Assembly: GCA_019671005.1 (NCBI GenBank)
Contig: CM033752.1
Location: 4,650,001-4,714,000 of the forward strand
Length of the DNA: 64,000 nucleotides
Direction: 5' to 3'
Origin: Hibiscus mutabilis
Taxonomy: Eukaryota > Streptophyta > Magnoliopsida > Malvales > Malvaceae
Shown piece by piece: positions 22,860 through 34,569 of this stretch. The notes beneath the pieces are model-generated. The model did not search any database, was not told the DNA's origin, and worked only from the letters and a program-made list of their open reading frames with translations. The stretch's first letter is position 1. Every line of letters starts with the position of its first letter. Position numbers and translations under genes: made by a program.

Positions 22860-23420
22860 TCCCAGGCTTACCATACTCGAGGCCACTCCGTCCATCGAGT
22901 ATGTCCCATACCCTGATCACATAGCCCAAGTGTGATATAGCCCATACTCGAGATCACACAGCTATCGAGTTACTCGAGCTCACACAGCCCATCGAGTTAC
23001 AAACCCTACCCTGATCACATAGCCCAAGGGAAAATCAGGCAACATTTATTATCCATACAGCAATGTAAATAACATGAATTCCCTACAGTGGCCAACAAAG
23101 CCCTACTATTTTCCCGTCCTCACATAGTTGTCAGGTTACCCGTAATCACATAGCCGTCGGGTAAGGATCATATCCGGATCACCATAGCCACAGATACGTC
23201 CTAGACATACTTGGATCACAATAGTCACAAGTAGTCTTTACCTGGGGTCACTTAGCCAATCAGGTTACTCGAGATCACATAGCCCTTCGAGTTACTCGAG
23301 ATCACACAGCCCTAAGTTGTATTTCCATATCCTGATCATATAGCCCAATGATAGGTTTCTAACTGGATCCAGATTACATAGCCCATGGATACGTCAGATG
23401 TACTCGATCACATAGCCCGG
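22860..23420. repeat. GATCACATAGCCC minisatellite in LTR
   Basis: About 15 imperfect units of roughly 25-45 bases carry the core ATCACATAGCCC, linked by CGAGTTACTCGAG-like spacers. The same array recurs in the partner LTR at 34570-35095. Confidence 0.85.
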
Positions 23421-23929
23421 AGTAGCCATCCCCTTATATAAGTGCCCTTGCACTGACTCTAGGACATCCGTATTTCTAACCAAGAAACATACGATAACAC
23501 ATGCTTCCCCGAGCATCAATATATCTCACCGATAGATAAAAGACATCCAGCCAACCATTACCATTGCCTCAAGGCATAACCCATTTGTTGCAATAATTAA
23601 TATATGTCTTTAGAATTTAGTTACGCCTTTCTCGTTAGATTATCTTATTATTTGTGGCAACCAGCCTATATGGGCGTCCCTTCAGCACACAACAAGGACC
23701 CCGATCTTCCATGTAGCATTAACCGATCCACCACGGATCCCTATAGGTGATTAATACGAGCGATCCACTCAATAATTACAAAGCCATTTATCCACGTAGG
23801 GGTTACCAACCTTGATTTCTTAGTTTTAAGATTTGTTTTATACCTTTAGGGACCCACCAGACCCTTTACCACGAATTATAGAGCCCCCGAACACAACCTC
23901 AAAATTCTTGAGCAGATTGCTCTGCGAGT

Positions 23930-24330
23930 ACTGATACTCCTACATGGGTATCGGTACGCCTCACTAGGTACTAGTACTCCTCCTCGAATACCGATACTCA
24001 ACTCAGGTTCGAATGAATTGAACAACTAAGCGTACCGATATGTTCTTCCCCCGTATCGGTACTCAGCATCGGTACTCAGATTGCCCTGTACCGATCCAAA
24101 CCTGTGTCGATACCCCTACTCTAGTGTACCGATACGCGAAAACTCCTAAAAAAATAAAATAGTGGGTACCGATACGCCCATAGCGTACCAATATGTAGAA
24201 GCACTACTAGAATCCTAATTGAGTGAGGGGTACCAATACAGGGGAAGACATACCGGTACGCCCCTCACAACCTGTCCCTCAATATTACAAGGAGTACTGA
24301 TATGCAAGCACCATGTACTGGTACTCAAGC
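23930..24330. repeat. GTAYCGRTAC cluster (element C 3' LTR)
   Basis: About 20 matches and near-matches to the near-palindrome GTACCGATAC/GTATCGGTAC lie in 400 bases at irregular spacing, for example GGGTATCGGTACGCC, GAATACCGATACTC and GTACCGATACGC. Confidence 0.9.
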
Positions 24331-25097
24331 CTAGATTTCGAAACCTAAAGCTCGAGATTTCCTCAAACCCACCCTTAACCTCTATGGTTAAGTCTCAAAT
24401 CGTTCCTACAAGTTATTTAGAGTATAATGGATGGTTTTCTTGAAATTTTACCCATTATCAACACCCAAATTGTGATTTACCATTAGAGGGGTTTAAAGCT
24501 TATAGAACCCTAACTATACAACCCATAAACATAAAACCAAGCAAGGCATTCATCTTATGATGCTCATGAAATGTAAAAGTCAGAGATGTACTGACCTCAA
24601 GCAAGCAAATCCCGAAATGAAGCTGCCACCAAGCTCTTATCACCTCTCTTCTTGACCCAATTTTCCAAACTCAACTTCCACCAATTCCAACGATGCTTAG
24701 CTCGAAATAGAGATCATTGCTTGCTGATAAACTCCTCCTTGATGACCAATCTGAGATTCACACTCCCCCACAACAAGTTTTCTCCTTTAACCTTGAGTTG
24801 GGTGGGTGTTTTAGGGAGAGAGAATAGAGATGAGATGAAGATGATCTCACTCCCTTACATTATGCAGAAAAATTAAAGAGGCATCAGACCTCTTATCCCA
24901 TATGATGCAATTTACTCAATTGCCCTCACATCTCCTTTATTCCAACAACCCATAACATAACACCTAAGCCCAACAACACATGGAGGCCCACAAAAGCCCA
25001 ACGACAAGGTCCAACATAAATTAAACGTTCGACCCGACGTGTTGGTCCAAGGCCCGGGTCAACGCCCATTGTTGACTAAAAAATTTGGGTCGTTACA

Positions 25098-25113
25098 ACT
25101 CTCATCTCCTTTA
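25098..25113 (-). other. Polypurine tract of element C
   Basis: On the minus strand TTAAAGGAGATGAGAGT directly precedes the LTR start TGTAACGACC. This is the expected plus-strand priming site and fixes the orientation. Confidence 0.75.
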
Positions 25114-26656
25114 AGAAATTTTATCCTCGAAACTTAGATAGGTGAAAGAGATGTAACCAAAACAGATCTAACCACTTCACCATTCAAATAGGATCACCTT
25201 GATGAGGGAGAGTTCTCCCTCAATCTACCTTAAATAGAACCATAACATTAAAACACTCGCTCTCAACACTTCTCTTGAGATTTCCAACAACTCTTTTTCA
25301 GTAACCAGCGACACTTATGACAAACCGCTAAGCATGGTAACATAACTAACCTAGAGCTACGCTGTTCAAACATCAACTTAAAGAACTCACTTCTAAAAGA
25401 TTCTATCTCGGTTAACCAACCTTCTTACTAGCATCCGTCAACATAAACCTAAACTTAGACTTCATCTATGTCTAAAACGCTGCACCACATCCACAAACCA
25501 TTGTCAGGAACGTATCACGCCTAACAACCATATCTCGGTCAAACCACTAAAGGACAAGCAAAACCCTAATAAACGATCATAATCATCAATCTACCTTGAA
25601 CTAACAACTATTTTCTCTAGACTTGACCTACCAAGTCGGAACTTAAAACTTCAATTTGTCTAAACTTACTTTCAATAGGATCGAAAACCACTTACGATTC
25701 AACTACTTGGTTTCGAGAAATGACCACGTCACTTACGAACTCACACAAGCAACCCAAAACTAACCATTCTATTTGTGAAAGTCCAAACACCTTCTTCTAA
25801 CCCTTGACTCGGTCCCAACAATCAGACGCGAAGAGCCATCTGACTGTTCTCAAGGATTTTTATCTGGTCCATCCAAAAATATTTCTTTTCAATGCAACCA
25901 TCAGGTTACCCTCAACACAACTATTGATCCACATTTCTACTGCGCTACTCTGATAACTTCTACACTGCTTGCCTTAACCGATAACAAATTTGGTTAAACT
26001 CAATTCGGCAATCTTCTAACTCTACGAGATCTAGCTCAACAGGTGCACAAGCCAAGCAACTATCCTTACGATTCGCCCTTAAGACCTCAACCATGTTCTT
26101 CAAAACCTTTATTTACCTTTTTATACGGTACCTTTACTCTGGCAAACAACACGTGAAGCTCTCACATTCTATGGCCAAAACAAGGTCGCCAAACTCACGA
26201 AACCGGCATTGGTCTTCCATTATTTCACTACGGCTTAACACATCCAAAGCCACCATACAAGCTACTCTCACCAGGCATGATCTCATCGAAACACTTGGCA
26301 ACAACACCCAATTGGTCGCTTGCACAAGAGTTTGGACACTAACAACACCATACCACGGAGCGATGGACACTAACAACGAACTCAACCTTACCTTTATTGC
26401 GATTCTAAACCATAATTAACTGGTAAGATTGCTCATTCACCAAGGGTACCTCCATACCCTCAAAATACCACCAACACTAAAACTAGGAACTCTTAACCCT
26501 TGCGTCTACATGGAAAGCTAAGAACACCTTGCAACCTATAGAACCTTCAATGAGGTAGCACTACGGAGCACAACGTCTGCCTTAGAGAGGTTAAGATCCT
26601 ACACAATTGACACTAACAACTAGATTCAAGCAATCTAAAACTTTATAACTTCTCAC
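25114..26656 (-). pseudogene. Element C internal region, 3' part, no recognisable pol
   Basis: This lies between the polypurine tract and the nested Tat-type element. It should hold the end of pol, but neither reverse transcriptase nor integrase motifs are readable in any minus-strand frame. Only the region just before the polypurine tract (TTTCGAGGATAAAATTTCTT) keeps the usual post-pol text. With 32438-33982 the internal region totals only about 3.1 kb, so most of pol appears to be missing. CTCAC at 26652-26656 is the left target duplication of the insertion. Confidence 0.55.
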
Positions 26657-27864
26657 TGTAGCGATGTTTTTTTCTGGGCTAAAAAAGAGTATGTTTTTGT
26701 TGTTTTTTTTAATATATTTTCTTCCGTGGAGTTTTAGAAAACCCGCATTTTATTTAAAATTGGAGTCGCCACCGGCCACTCAAGGTGGACCAGAGACCGT
26801 AGAAAACCAGAGATTTTAAAATATCGGGTTCGGGAGTCGGTTACGGATGGGGAAGGATTAGCACCCCCACACCGCCCAAAATTGGTACTTTAATAATTAC
26901 CGCTTTATTAATATTAAACTTTCCAGATTAAAGTGACAATTAAATTAAAATTTGGTTATAAGTGCGAGTAAATTTTAAAAGTCCCGTTATTCGAGAATAA
27001 ACGCCTAACCACTACCGTTTACGCTCGAATAAAAGGGCACCGCATTGACAAAATATATGTTCGTTATGCAAACTTAAAAAACATGACAAATATAAATAAA
27101 TACACTGCGATAAAAATATAAATAAATACTAACATAATAAAATACTAATATAACATAAATAAAATACTAATCTAAAAATAATACATAACTATTAATTTAA
27201 CACATAAATAAAAACATATCTAACATAAATAAAATAATAATCTAAAACATACATACATAAATATTAATCTAACTTATAAATAAAAACATATCTAACATAA
27301 ATAAAACACTAATATAAAACATAAATTTAAAACATACTAATCTAAAACATAGATAAACATACAAATTAAAAACACAATTTTAAATTAACTACTACTTCAT
27401 TAAAATATAAAAATTACAACATAAATAAAAAGGAAAGAAAATATACCTAACTAGGAGTTCGAAGGACGAACCCCGACTGGACCCCACCGAGATCTACCAC
27501 GACCTCTCCAAAAATATTAACTAGATCAAACCTAAAATAGGACCCCGATCGAACCGACTAGGACTGAGGACACTGCCCCGACCCTGGGCTAGCCGGGAGC
27601 CTAAGCTCCCTTATTCGGCCAGCTCTTGCCGATTTCTCCATGGCTTGCTGCCATTTCTTCAATTCCCTCAATTGCCTCCCTATTTATAGGGGTGAGGAGG
27701 GTGACGTAGAGCTTTGTGCTCCACTCCCCTCCCTAATTTTTTTATTATTAAATTCCTTTTTTTTGCTTTTTTTATTAATTTTATTATTATTATTTATATA
27801 TATATATATATTATTATAATAATACTAAAAATACTAAAAACTCGTACAAAAATGAGTGATTACA
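26657..27864 (-). mobile_element. 3' LTR of nested Tat-type non-autonomous element
   Basis: It starts TGTAGCGATG and ends GAGTGATTACA on the plus strand, 1208 bases, nearly identical to 31220-32437. Differences include a 22-base stretch present only in the other LTR (near 27017) and 13 extra bases here near 27325. The (TA)n run lies at 27790-27810. The polypurine tract follows at 27865, so the element reads right to left. Confidence 0.95.
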
Positions 27865-27880
27865 GTTGCCCCTCTTTGCT
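27865..27880 (-). other. Polypurine tract of Tat-type element
   Basis: On the minus strand AGCAAAGAGGGGCAAC abuts the LTR start TGTAATCACTC. The G-rich purine run next to the 3' LTR is the expected plus-strand primer. Confidence 0.8.
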
Positions 27881-28189
27881 TGTTCTTGTGAAACGAGAAC
27901 AAAGCAAAGATCAAAAGCACTCATTTTTGTCTTATCTCTAAACTAAACTTCTCTCTTTTGACCCGTGTCTTCTTTTTCTTGGTAGATCTTCATTCTCTTC
28001 AAATATGTCTTGTCTTCTTTTTGTTTTGGTTGATCCACCTTGTCACTCTCGGGAAAGCAAAGCCTTCAAAATGGGGGTTGTTTGTTGGGAAGCCAAACCG
28101 AGTTCTTCTTGCTACATTATTGGTAATAAGCTAATACCTAAAGAGAGTTCGACCAGTTTACAACACCGAAAGAAGAGACAGTGTCTACA

Positions 28190-28815
28190 AAATTCGATCC
28201 AGCTGCAACACTGACGAGGAGGCAAGACCGATAGATGAAAGTTCTGATGTCTGATCCAGCTACAACTCTGACGAAGAGGCAAGATCAGAAAACTGACAAT
28301 TTTTCTCTTTTTTTGTCTCTTTTTTGTTTCCTTTTTCTCTGTTTTTTCATATTTTTTTCTTTTTCTTTTTTCTCTTTTCTCTTTTTTCTCTTTTCTCTCT
28401 CTCTTTTTTTCTTAAAACTTGAAAGTTGGTGAATTTTGACCAAGCTACAACACCGACGAAGAGGCATGATCTAAAGTTAGTAATGTTGATCCAGCTACAA
28501 CACCGACGAAGAGGCATGATCTAAAGTTAGTAATGTTGATCCAGCTACAACACCGACGAAGAGGCAGGTTCAAGAGTTAGTAAATTTGGTCTAGCTACAA
28601 CACCGACGAAGAGGCAAGACCGGAAGTTAGTGAATTTGGTTCAGCTACAACACCGACGAAGAGGCAGAACCAAAAGTTAGATTTGACCAAGCTACAACAC
28701 CGACGAAGAGGCATGGTCTAAAGATTTGATCCAGCTACGACACCGACGAAGAGGCAGGATCGGATAGTTTTTCTTTTTTTGTGATCAAGCTACGACTCTG
28801 ACGAAGAGGTATGAT
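28190..28815 (-). repeat. ~50-base tandem array in Tat-type element
   Basis: About ten units share CAGCTACAACACCGACGAAG and AGGCA, with variable 15-30 base linkers ending in GATC-like text. Units at 28440-28570 are near identical with a 50-base period. A 150-base pyrimidine tract interrupts the array at 28300-28430. Confidence 0.92.
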
Positions 28816-29044
28816 CAGAATTTGGTTGAAAGCTCATTTTTCATTTTTTGATTTTTTTTATTTTTTTCTTTTTCTTTTTTATTTCTTTTTTCTATTTTTC
28901 TTTGATTTTTTCTTCTTTTTTTTTGATTTGTTTTCTAGTTACAACATTAATAAAGAAAACTTGCAAATCAGTAAAGTTGGATCTATCAACGGAGAAACAA
29001 ATATTAATCGAACCCTACTACACCATCACGGGTAAGTAGGACAA

Positions 29045-29890
29045 AGCGAGAATCGGGACCTAGCCACTCTATCAGCGGAGGATGGATCGGATAATGATGA
29101 CCGGAACCGCTACACCATCATCGAGAGCGAGGATCGAGAGGGCGACGGGAGCTTGGACCCGGTCACTCCATCAGCGAGGATGGATTGGACAATGACGACT
29201 GGAACCGCTACACCATCAGCGGAGAGCGGGATCCGAGGGTGACGGAGCTTGGACCCGCCACTCCCCATCACGGAGGACCAAATTGGACAATGACGACCTG
29301 GAACCAGCTACACCATCAGCGGAGAGCAGGATCTGAGGGCGACGGGAGCTTGGACCCGGCCACTCCATCAGCGGAGGACTAGATTGGACAATGACGACCT
29401 GGAACCGGCTACACCATCAACGGAGAGCAGGATCTGAGGGCGACGGGAGCTTGGACCCGGCCACTCCATCAGCGGAGGACTGGATTGGACAATGACGACC
29501 TGGAATCGGCTACACCATCAGCGAAGAGCAGGATATGAGGGCGACGGGAGCTTGGACCCGGCCACTCCATCAGCGGAGGACCAAATTGGACAATGACGAC
29601 CTAAAACCGGCTACACCATCAGCGGAGAGCAGGATCTGAGGGCGAAGGGAGCTTGGACCCGACCACTCCATCAGCGGAGGACCAGATTGGACAATGACGA
29701 CCTGGAACTGGCTACACCATCAGCGGAGAGCAGGATCTGAGGACGACGGGAGCTTGGACCTGGCCACTCCATCAGCGGAGAGCAAGATTTGATAATGACG
29801 ACCTGGAACCGGCTACACCATCAGCGGAGAGCGGGATCTGAAGGCGACGGAAGCTTGGACCTGGCCACTCCATCAGCGGAGGAACTAGAT
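29045..29890 (-). repeat. ~101-base tandem array in Tat-type element
   Basis: About eight units contain TTGGACAATGACGACCTGG, GGCTACACCATCAGCGGAGA, GGGCGACGGGAGCTTGGACC and GGCCACTCCATCAGCGGAGG. The period is 101 bases across the central units (29382, 29483, 29584, 29685). As 101 is not a multiple of three, the open frames crossing it are not evidence of a protein. Confidence 0.92.
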
Positions 29891-30074
29891 CGGGCGATGA
29901 AAGTTGATAAATTTTCTTTTGATTTTCATTTCATTCATTTTTTCTTTATTTTTTCATTTTTCATTTTTTGATTTTTTTCGACTTTTGATTTTTTCTTTTT
30001 TATTTTTTCAACTCCATTTTTTGATAATTTTTTTCTTTTTCTTGAACTGTACAAAGAAGTAAGACTTGAGGAAA

Positions 30075-30310
30075 ATTAGGTCTGGTTGCACCGTCAGCAG
30101 AGAAACAAGACTTGAATACAAATTTAATCTGTTTGGGGAAAGGTTCGGATCTGTTGCACCATCAACGGAGAAATGAAATCTTCAGGATGTCTATATTGTT
30201 GCACCATCAGCGGTAAAACAGAATCTGAAAATTGTTGGCCTATCAACAATGAAGAAGGCAAGATCTGGAAAAGTCTACTTCTGTTGCTCTACTGGCGGAG
30301 AGGTATGACC
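30075..30310 (-). repeat. Third, diffuse repeat set in Tat-type element
   Basis: Three to four spaced units carry GTTGCACCATCAGCGGAGAA-like text. The core CACCATCAGCGGAGA is shared with the 101-base units and resembles ACACCGACGAAGA of the 50-base units, so all three sets may derive from one ancestral motif. Confidence 0.7.
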
Positions 30311-31200
30311 TACGATGAAAAAAACATTAATCAGTAAATGTTCACAAAATTTTCACTGTTATCTTTTATTGATGTTTCAACATCCTCTTTGTGTTTGTCC
30401 TCCTCTAAGACTAAGGTTGGCCGTCAGGTTGTTGCCCCCACGGTTAAGGATGTTCGGTCTCTTTTTGAACCTGTTTGTAAGCAAAAATGCATACATGATT
30501 TTTATGCCTAAATGCATGTGTCTATCTTAAATGCATGGTGATTTTGGTGTATGCACTTATCTAAATGTATGACGTATGCAAGATGAATGCATGAATGTGA
30601 TATGATTTTTTTTACCCTCAAAGGGATGCCCGACTCCTCACTGGTCCCGTCAGGATCTTGGTTTTTTGTATGTGACGGTGCCCCAACCTCAAATTGGGTT
30701 CGATCAGTCATCTGGGTGCCTGCCCCAACATTTTATTCATCCCTATGCCATCGTCTGAAACTGTTCTTGAATTTGACACTTTGAGTGTGGATTCTGTTGC
30801 CCCCTAGGTTGGGTTTATAAATTGTGTGTTGGTTCATGGCAGCTCATTATTATTATTATTTTGGATTAGGTGCATTTTTGTAGGCTGTGGTCAAAGATGC
30901 AAGAGTTTGACTCGACAATGAAGGCTGGACCTTGGCAAAGAATGCCCCCGGACTTGGACCTTGTTAGAGGCATAATGTTTGTAAAAGATGTGGGGGTGCT
31001 TTTGGACATGCCCCATGACCAAACTTTTGTAAGGTGCTAGATCGACCATCTTTGTTGTGTTTAAATGCGTTAAAATAAGCGCGCAATTATAACCGAATGT
31101 TAGTTTAATAGTCACTTTAATCCGGAATTTTTGATATTAATACAGCGGTAATTATTTGAAAAAGCTCGACTCTCATTTTTTTATGAAAAAACAAAAATAT

Positions 31201-31217
31201 CCCCAGCGGAGTCGCCA
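31201..31217 (-). other. Primer-binding site of Tat-type element
   Basis: On the minus strand TGGCGACTCCGCTGGGG starts two bases after the LTR end (TACA-GA). From memory this is the Tat/Ogre-type priming sequence, complementary to the 3' end of a tRNA (tRNA-Arg in Ogre). It fixes the direction and the 5' LTR. Confidence 0.85.
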
Positions 31218-31219
31218 TC

Positions 31220-32437
31220 TGTAGCGATGTTTTTTTCTCGCTCAAAAAAAGATGTTTTTTATTTTTTTTGGAAAATAATGATTTCCGCGTGAAGTTTTAG
31301 AAAACCCGCATTTTATTTAAAATTGGAGTCGCCACCGGCCACTCAAGGTGGACCGGACACCATATAAAACCAGAGATTTTAAAATATCGGGTTCGGGAGT
31401 CGGTTACGGATGGGGAAGGATTAGCACCCCCACACTGCCCAAAATTGGTACTTTAATAATTACCGCTTTATTAATATTAAACTTTCCAGATTAAAGTGAC
31501 GATTAAATTAAAATTTGGTTATAAGTGCGAGTAAATTTTAAAAGCCCCGTTATTCGAGAATAAATGCCCAACCACTATCACTACGCCTGATACTGGCCCC
31601 GTTTACGCTCGAATAAAAGGGCACCGCATTGACAAAATATATGTTCGTTATGCAAACTTAAAAAACATGACAAATATAAATAAATACACTGCGATAAAAA
31701 TATAAATAAATACTAACATAATAAAATACTAATATAACATAAATAAAATACTAATCTAAAAATACATACATAACTATTAATTTAACACATAAATAAAAAC
31801 ATATCTAACATAAATAAAATAATAATCTAAAACATACATACATAAATATTAATCTAACTTATAAATAAAAACATATCTAACATAAATAAAACACTAATAT
31901 AAAACATACTAATCTAAAACATAGATAAACATACAAATTAAAAACACAATTTTAAATTAACTACTACTTCATTAAAATATAAAAATTACAACATAAATAA
32001 AAAGGAAAGAAAATATACCTAACTAGGAGTTCGAAGGACGAACCCCGACTAGACCCCACCGAGATCTACCACGACCTCTCCAAAAATATTAACTAGATCG
32101 GACCTAAAATAGGACCCCGATCGAACCGACTAGGACCGAGGACACTGCCCCGATCCTGGGCTAGCCGGGAGCCTAAGCTCCCTTATTCGGCCAGCCCTTG
32201 CCGATTTCTCCATGGCTTGCTGCCATTGCTTCAATTCCCTCAATTGCCTCCCTATTTATAGGGGTGAGGAGGGTGACGTGGAGCTTTGTGCTCCCCTCCC
32301 CCCTTTTTTTATTATTAAAATCTTTTTTTTTTGCTTTTTTGCTTTTTTTTTAATTTTATTATTATTATTATTATTTATATATATTATTACAATAATACTA
32401 AAAATACTAAAAACTCGTACAAAAATGAGTGATTACA
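31220..32437 (-). mobile_element. 5' LTR of nested Tat-type element
   Basis: This 1218-base partner of 26657-27864 has the same TG...CA ends. The 5 bases after it, CTCAC (32438-32442), repeat the 5 bases before the other LTR (26652-26656), giving a perfect target duplication. The 93-residue-scale frame at 32212 is a chance frame inside the LTR. Confidence 0.95.
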
Positions 32438-33982
32438 CTCACTCGCATCTTACGGCACACTTGCACTCTCAACAACCATCTACGACAAAAACCTTATCTA
32501 GCAAAGGATGCAATTCTACTTACTATCTAAAGCAACAACAAACCCAGGATTTACCAAGATACTCATTCATAAAAACCAACCCATTACACAACTAAAGAGC
32601 TAAATGACTACCACAACAACTGGAACCAACACAAAACTTAATTACCTAACATATCCTCGGTCGCAATGTTGTCAACTCTAATCTAAGTAGCAGATTATCT
32701 AGCAACGCCTCGCTTGCCAACCCTGGCGGCAGATCTCACAGGACCTTTACCTCGATAACCTGACGGTGCCCTAGCTCCGCCTCTATCAAAACTCTAATCA
32801 TGACGGGAAGTAACCAACCTCTAAGACTGAGCTGGTGAGTCTTCATCCATAACTGGCAATCCTTTGCCATATGTTATGGTGCTCGACACCTGTAGCAAAC
32901 CCTCCAAAGCAAAAAGCACACTCCAAGGTGATGTCGGCCGCAATGCTTGCACGCAGGTGAAAGCGATGCTACAACAGAACCATCAGCACTCCCTTCTAGA
33001 GAAAAAATCAAAGGGCCCATACGACTCCTCGATCTAGATCCCGAACTGACTCTCGGTAGCTGGTTTGAAGCAACTCTCTTTGAACTCTTCAAACCACAAA
33101 ACCTCTCATGCGGATAGGGAGAAGGATCCGCGATATTTCGAGTCTCCACACTATGGCCCCTAACTTTATACGTCATACCCGACGTCGTATTCTGAAGCCG
33201 CTCCAGCGCCTTTGCACTGTTAGCTAATTTTGAAAATATCCTAAGTGGACCCGCTGTTACATGTAACTGAAGCTCTACCTTCAACCTTGTCTGAACCTCT
33301 TGCACCTCAACTCCTTCGTCGCAACAAACTCTATAGCATAATGGCTCAAATGCAGAAACTCTTGCTCGTAATCAAACACCGTTCGATCTCCCTAACCTAG
33401 ATGCAGAAACTGGTCCCTCATATCATCCATATGTACTTCACTGATGTACTTCTTTCGAAACTCATCCACAAAGATATCCCATGTCGGGAGTGCAAGTTGT
33501 AGACCCAACTCTATAGTCTTCCACCACTCGTGTGCATTGCCCTTAAGAAGGGAAACAATGCAATCAAGATCATCCTCCGGCCTTCTCTTCATCTGTCTCA
33601 AGATTCTTTGTGTGTCGCGCAATCACTGGTCAGCCTTGATGGGGTCATCCTCATCCAAACCTTCAAAATTCTTAGGTCCAAAATGATGAAGCCTCTCTAC
33701 ATGGGTCTTGCGAGGTGTCTCAGATTACCTCAGAATAGCTTGCACCACACGCAAGAGGGCAGAGGTAAGGTCACAAAAGTTGCTGGCCTTTCCACTACCG
33801 GTTCCACCTTCTATCAACTCATTTTTCTGAAACACAACAAACAAGGTGGCACATCAAGATTCCTAGTCTTGTAAAGTGCACTTAAATTTAGGAACTTGTA
33901 TTCACTAAACACCTTACCACGACCTCTATACCACATTGAGGTTTCCTAGAACTACCTAAACCTAAGCTCTAATACCACTAAA
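32438..33982 (-). pseudogene. Element C gag remnant and leader
   Basis: Gag packages the element RNA. Two minus-strand open parts carry it. 33622-33392 has IVSLLKGNAHEWWKTIE and VDEFRKKYISEVHMDDMRDQF, typical of the retrotransposon gag core. 33305-32874 holds CKHCGRHHLGVC and CYRC, the zinc-knuckle region. Upstream, FEGLDEDDPIKADQ precedes a TGG-to-TGA stop at about 33623. Frame changes separate the two parts. Downstream of 32870 no protease or pol is readable before the nested insertion at 32437. The tRNA-Met primer site is at 33966-33977. Confidence 0.8.
33966..33977 (-). other. Primer-binding site of element C (tRNA-Met type)
   Basis: The minus strand reads TGGTATTAGAGC, one change from the initiator tRNA-Met site TGGTATCAGAGC. 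It lies five bases from the LTR end and fixes the orientation. Confidence 0.85.
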
Positions 33983-34569
33983 TGTAACACTCTTATTCTG
34001 TCCTAGATACAAAGTATCACATTCAGGTCACCCAAAATCCGACCCATCAAAATTTCTCATTTAGAACCATAAATTGGCATTTCTCGAAACGAACCATTTC
34101 CATAAAATCCATATAAATAATAAGATTAAAAGGGGTTTACAAAATATAAGTTCCAATTAAAATACACCATTTGACCAAATAGTAGTAAATCAAAATAAAG
34201 ATACAGACTCGACTGTGGTAAGGTCCTATGAATACATTCAGTCCAAACAAAACATCAAGTACTATACTCTGAAATTGGCTCGGTGTTGGGAAATTCTCCT
34301 TGAGGTGCTTCTCCAAAAGTAACCTGTCAACCTACGCACAGAAAAACTAAAATTCCGCACGCTGAGCTAACAAATCTTAGTGCTACATTTCTATTTTACG
34401 TTAATTCATGAATATCATAAAATAAGCATGCATGATAATATAATTAAGAGTGCACAGAAAGGCTTCTCAACATCTATGGATCATCTTCTAGCCTATCCTA
34501 ACTAGAGCTTACAACTGTCTCAAGATACCACTATTATGTTAGAAGACTACCAAGCCATCTTAGGCTTAC

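Larger units (their letters stand above)
22285..25097 (-). mobile_element. 3' LTR of gag-only gypsy element (element C)
   Basis: On the plus strand it starts TGTAACACCCCGATCCC and ends GGGTCGTTACA, so the element reads right to left. Its partner is 33983-36754, similar along the whole length. The left flank CGAAA (22280-22284) is repeated after the far LTR (36755-36759). It contains the tRNA-length CACATAGCCC minisatellite, the GTAYCGRTAC cluster and a stem-loop, described separately. Confidence 0.92.
27865..31219 (-). mobile_element. Coding-free interior of nested Tat-type element
   Basis: The 3.36 kb between the LTRs holds no gag, protease, polymerase or integrase frame on either strand. 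It consists of two tandem arrays, a third diffuse set of related motifs, long pyrimidine tracts (28300-28420, 28840-28935, 29925-30045, purine-rich in the element sense) and ordinary leader near the primer-binding site. This is the build of a large retrotransposon derivative that depends on proteins from an autonomous Tat/Ogre relative. Confidence 0.85.

Noticed and set aside
26134..26385. Possible pol fragment on the minus strand of element C
   Set aside because: No polymerase or integrase motif is readable; the frame is short and has no homologous text in elements D or E.
28190..28815. Regular repeats with variable linkers, CRISPR-like at first sight
   Set aside because: The host is a plant nuclear genome, the linkers are related to each other, and the array lies inside an LTR element.
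29185..29971. Open frames reading TTWNRLHHQRRAGSEGDGSL-type repeats
   Set aside because: The 101-base period shifts frame every unit and the frames are on the strand opposite to the element sense.
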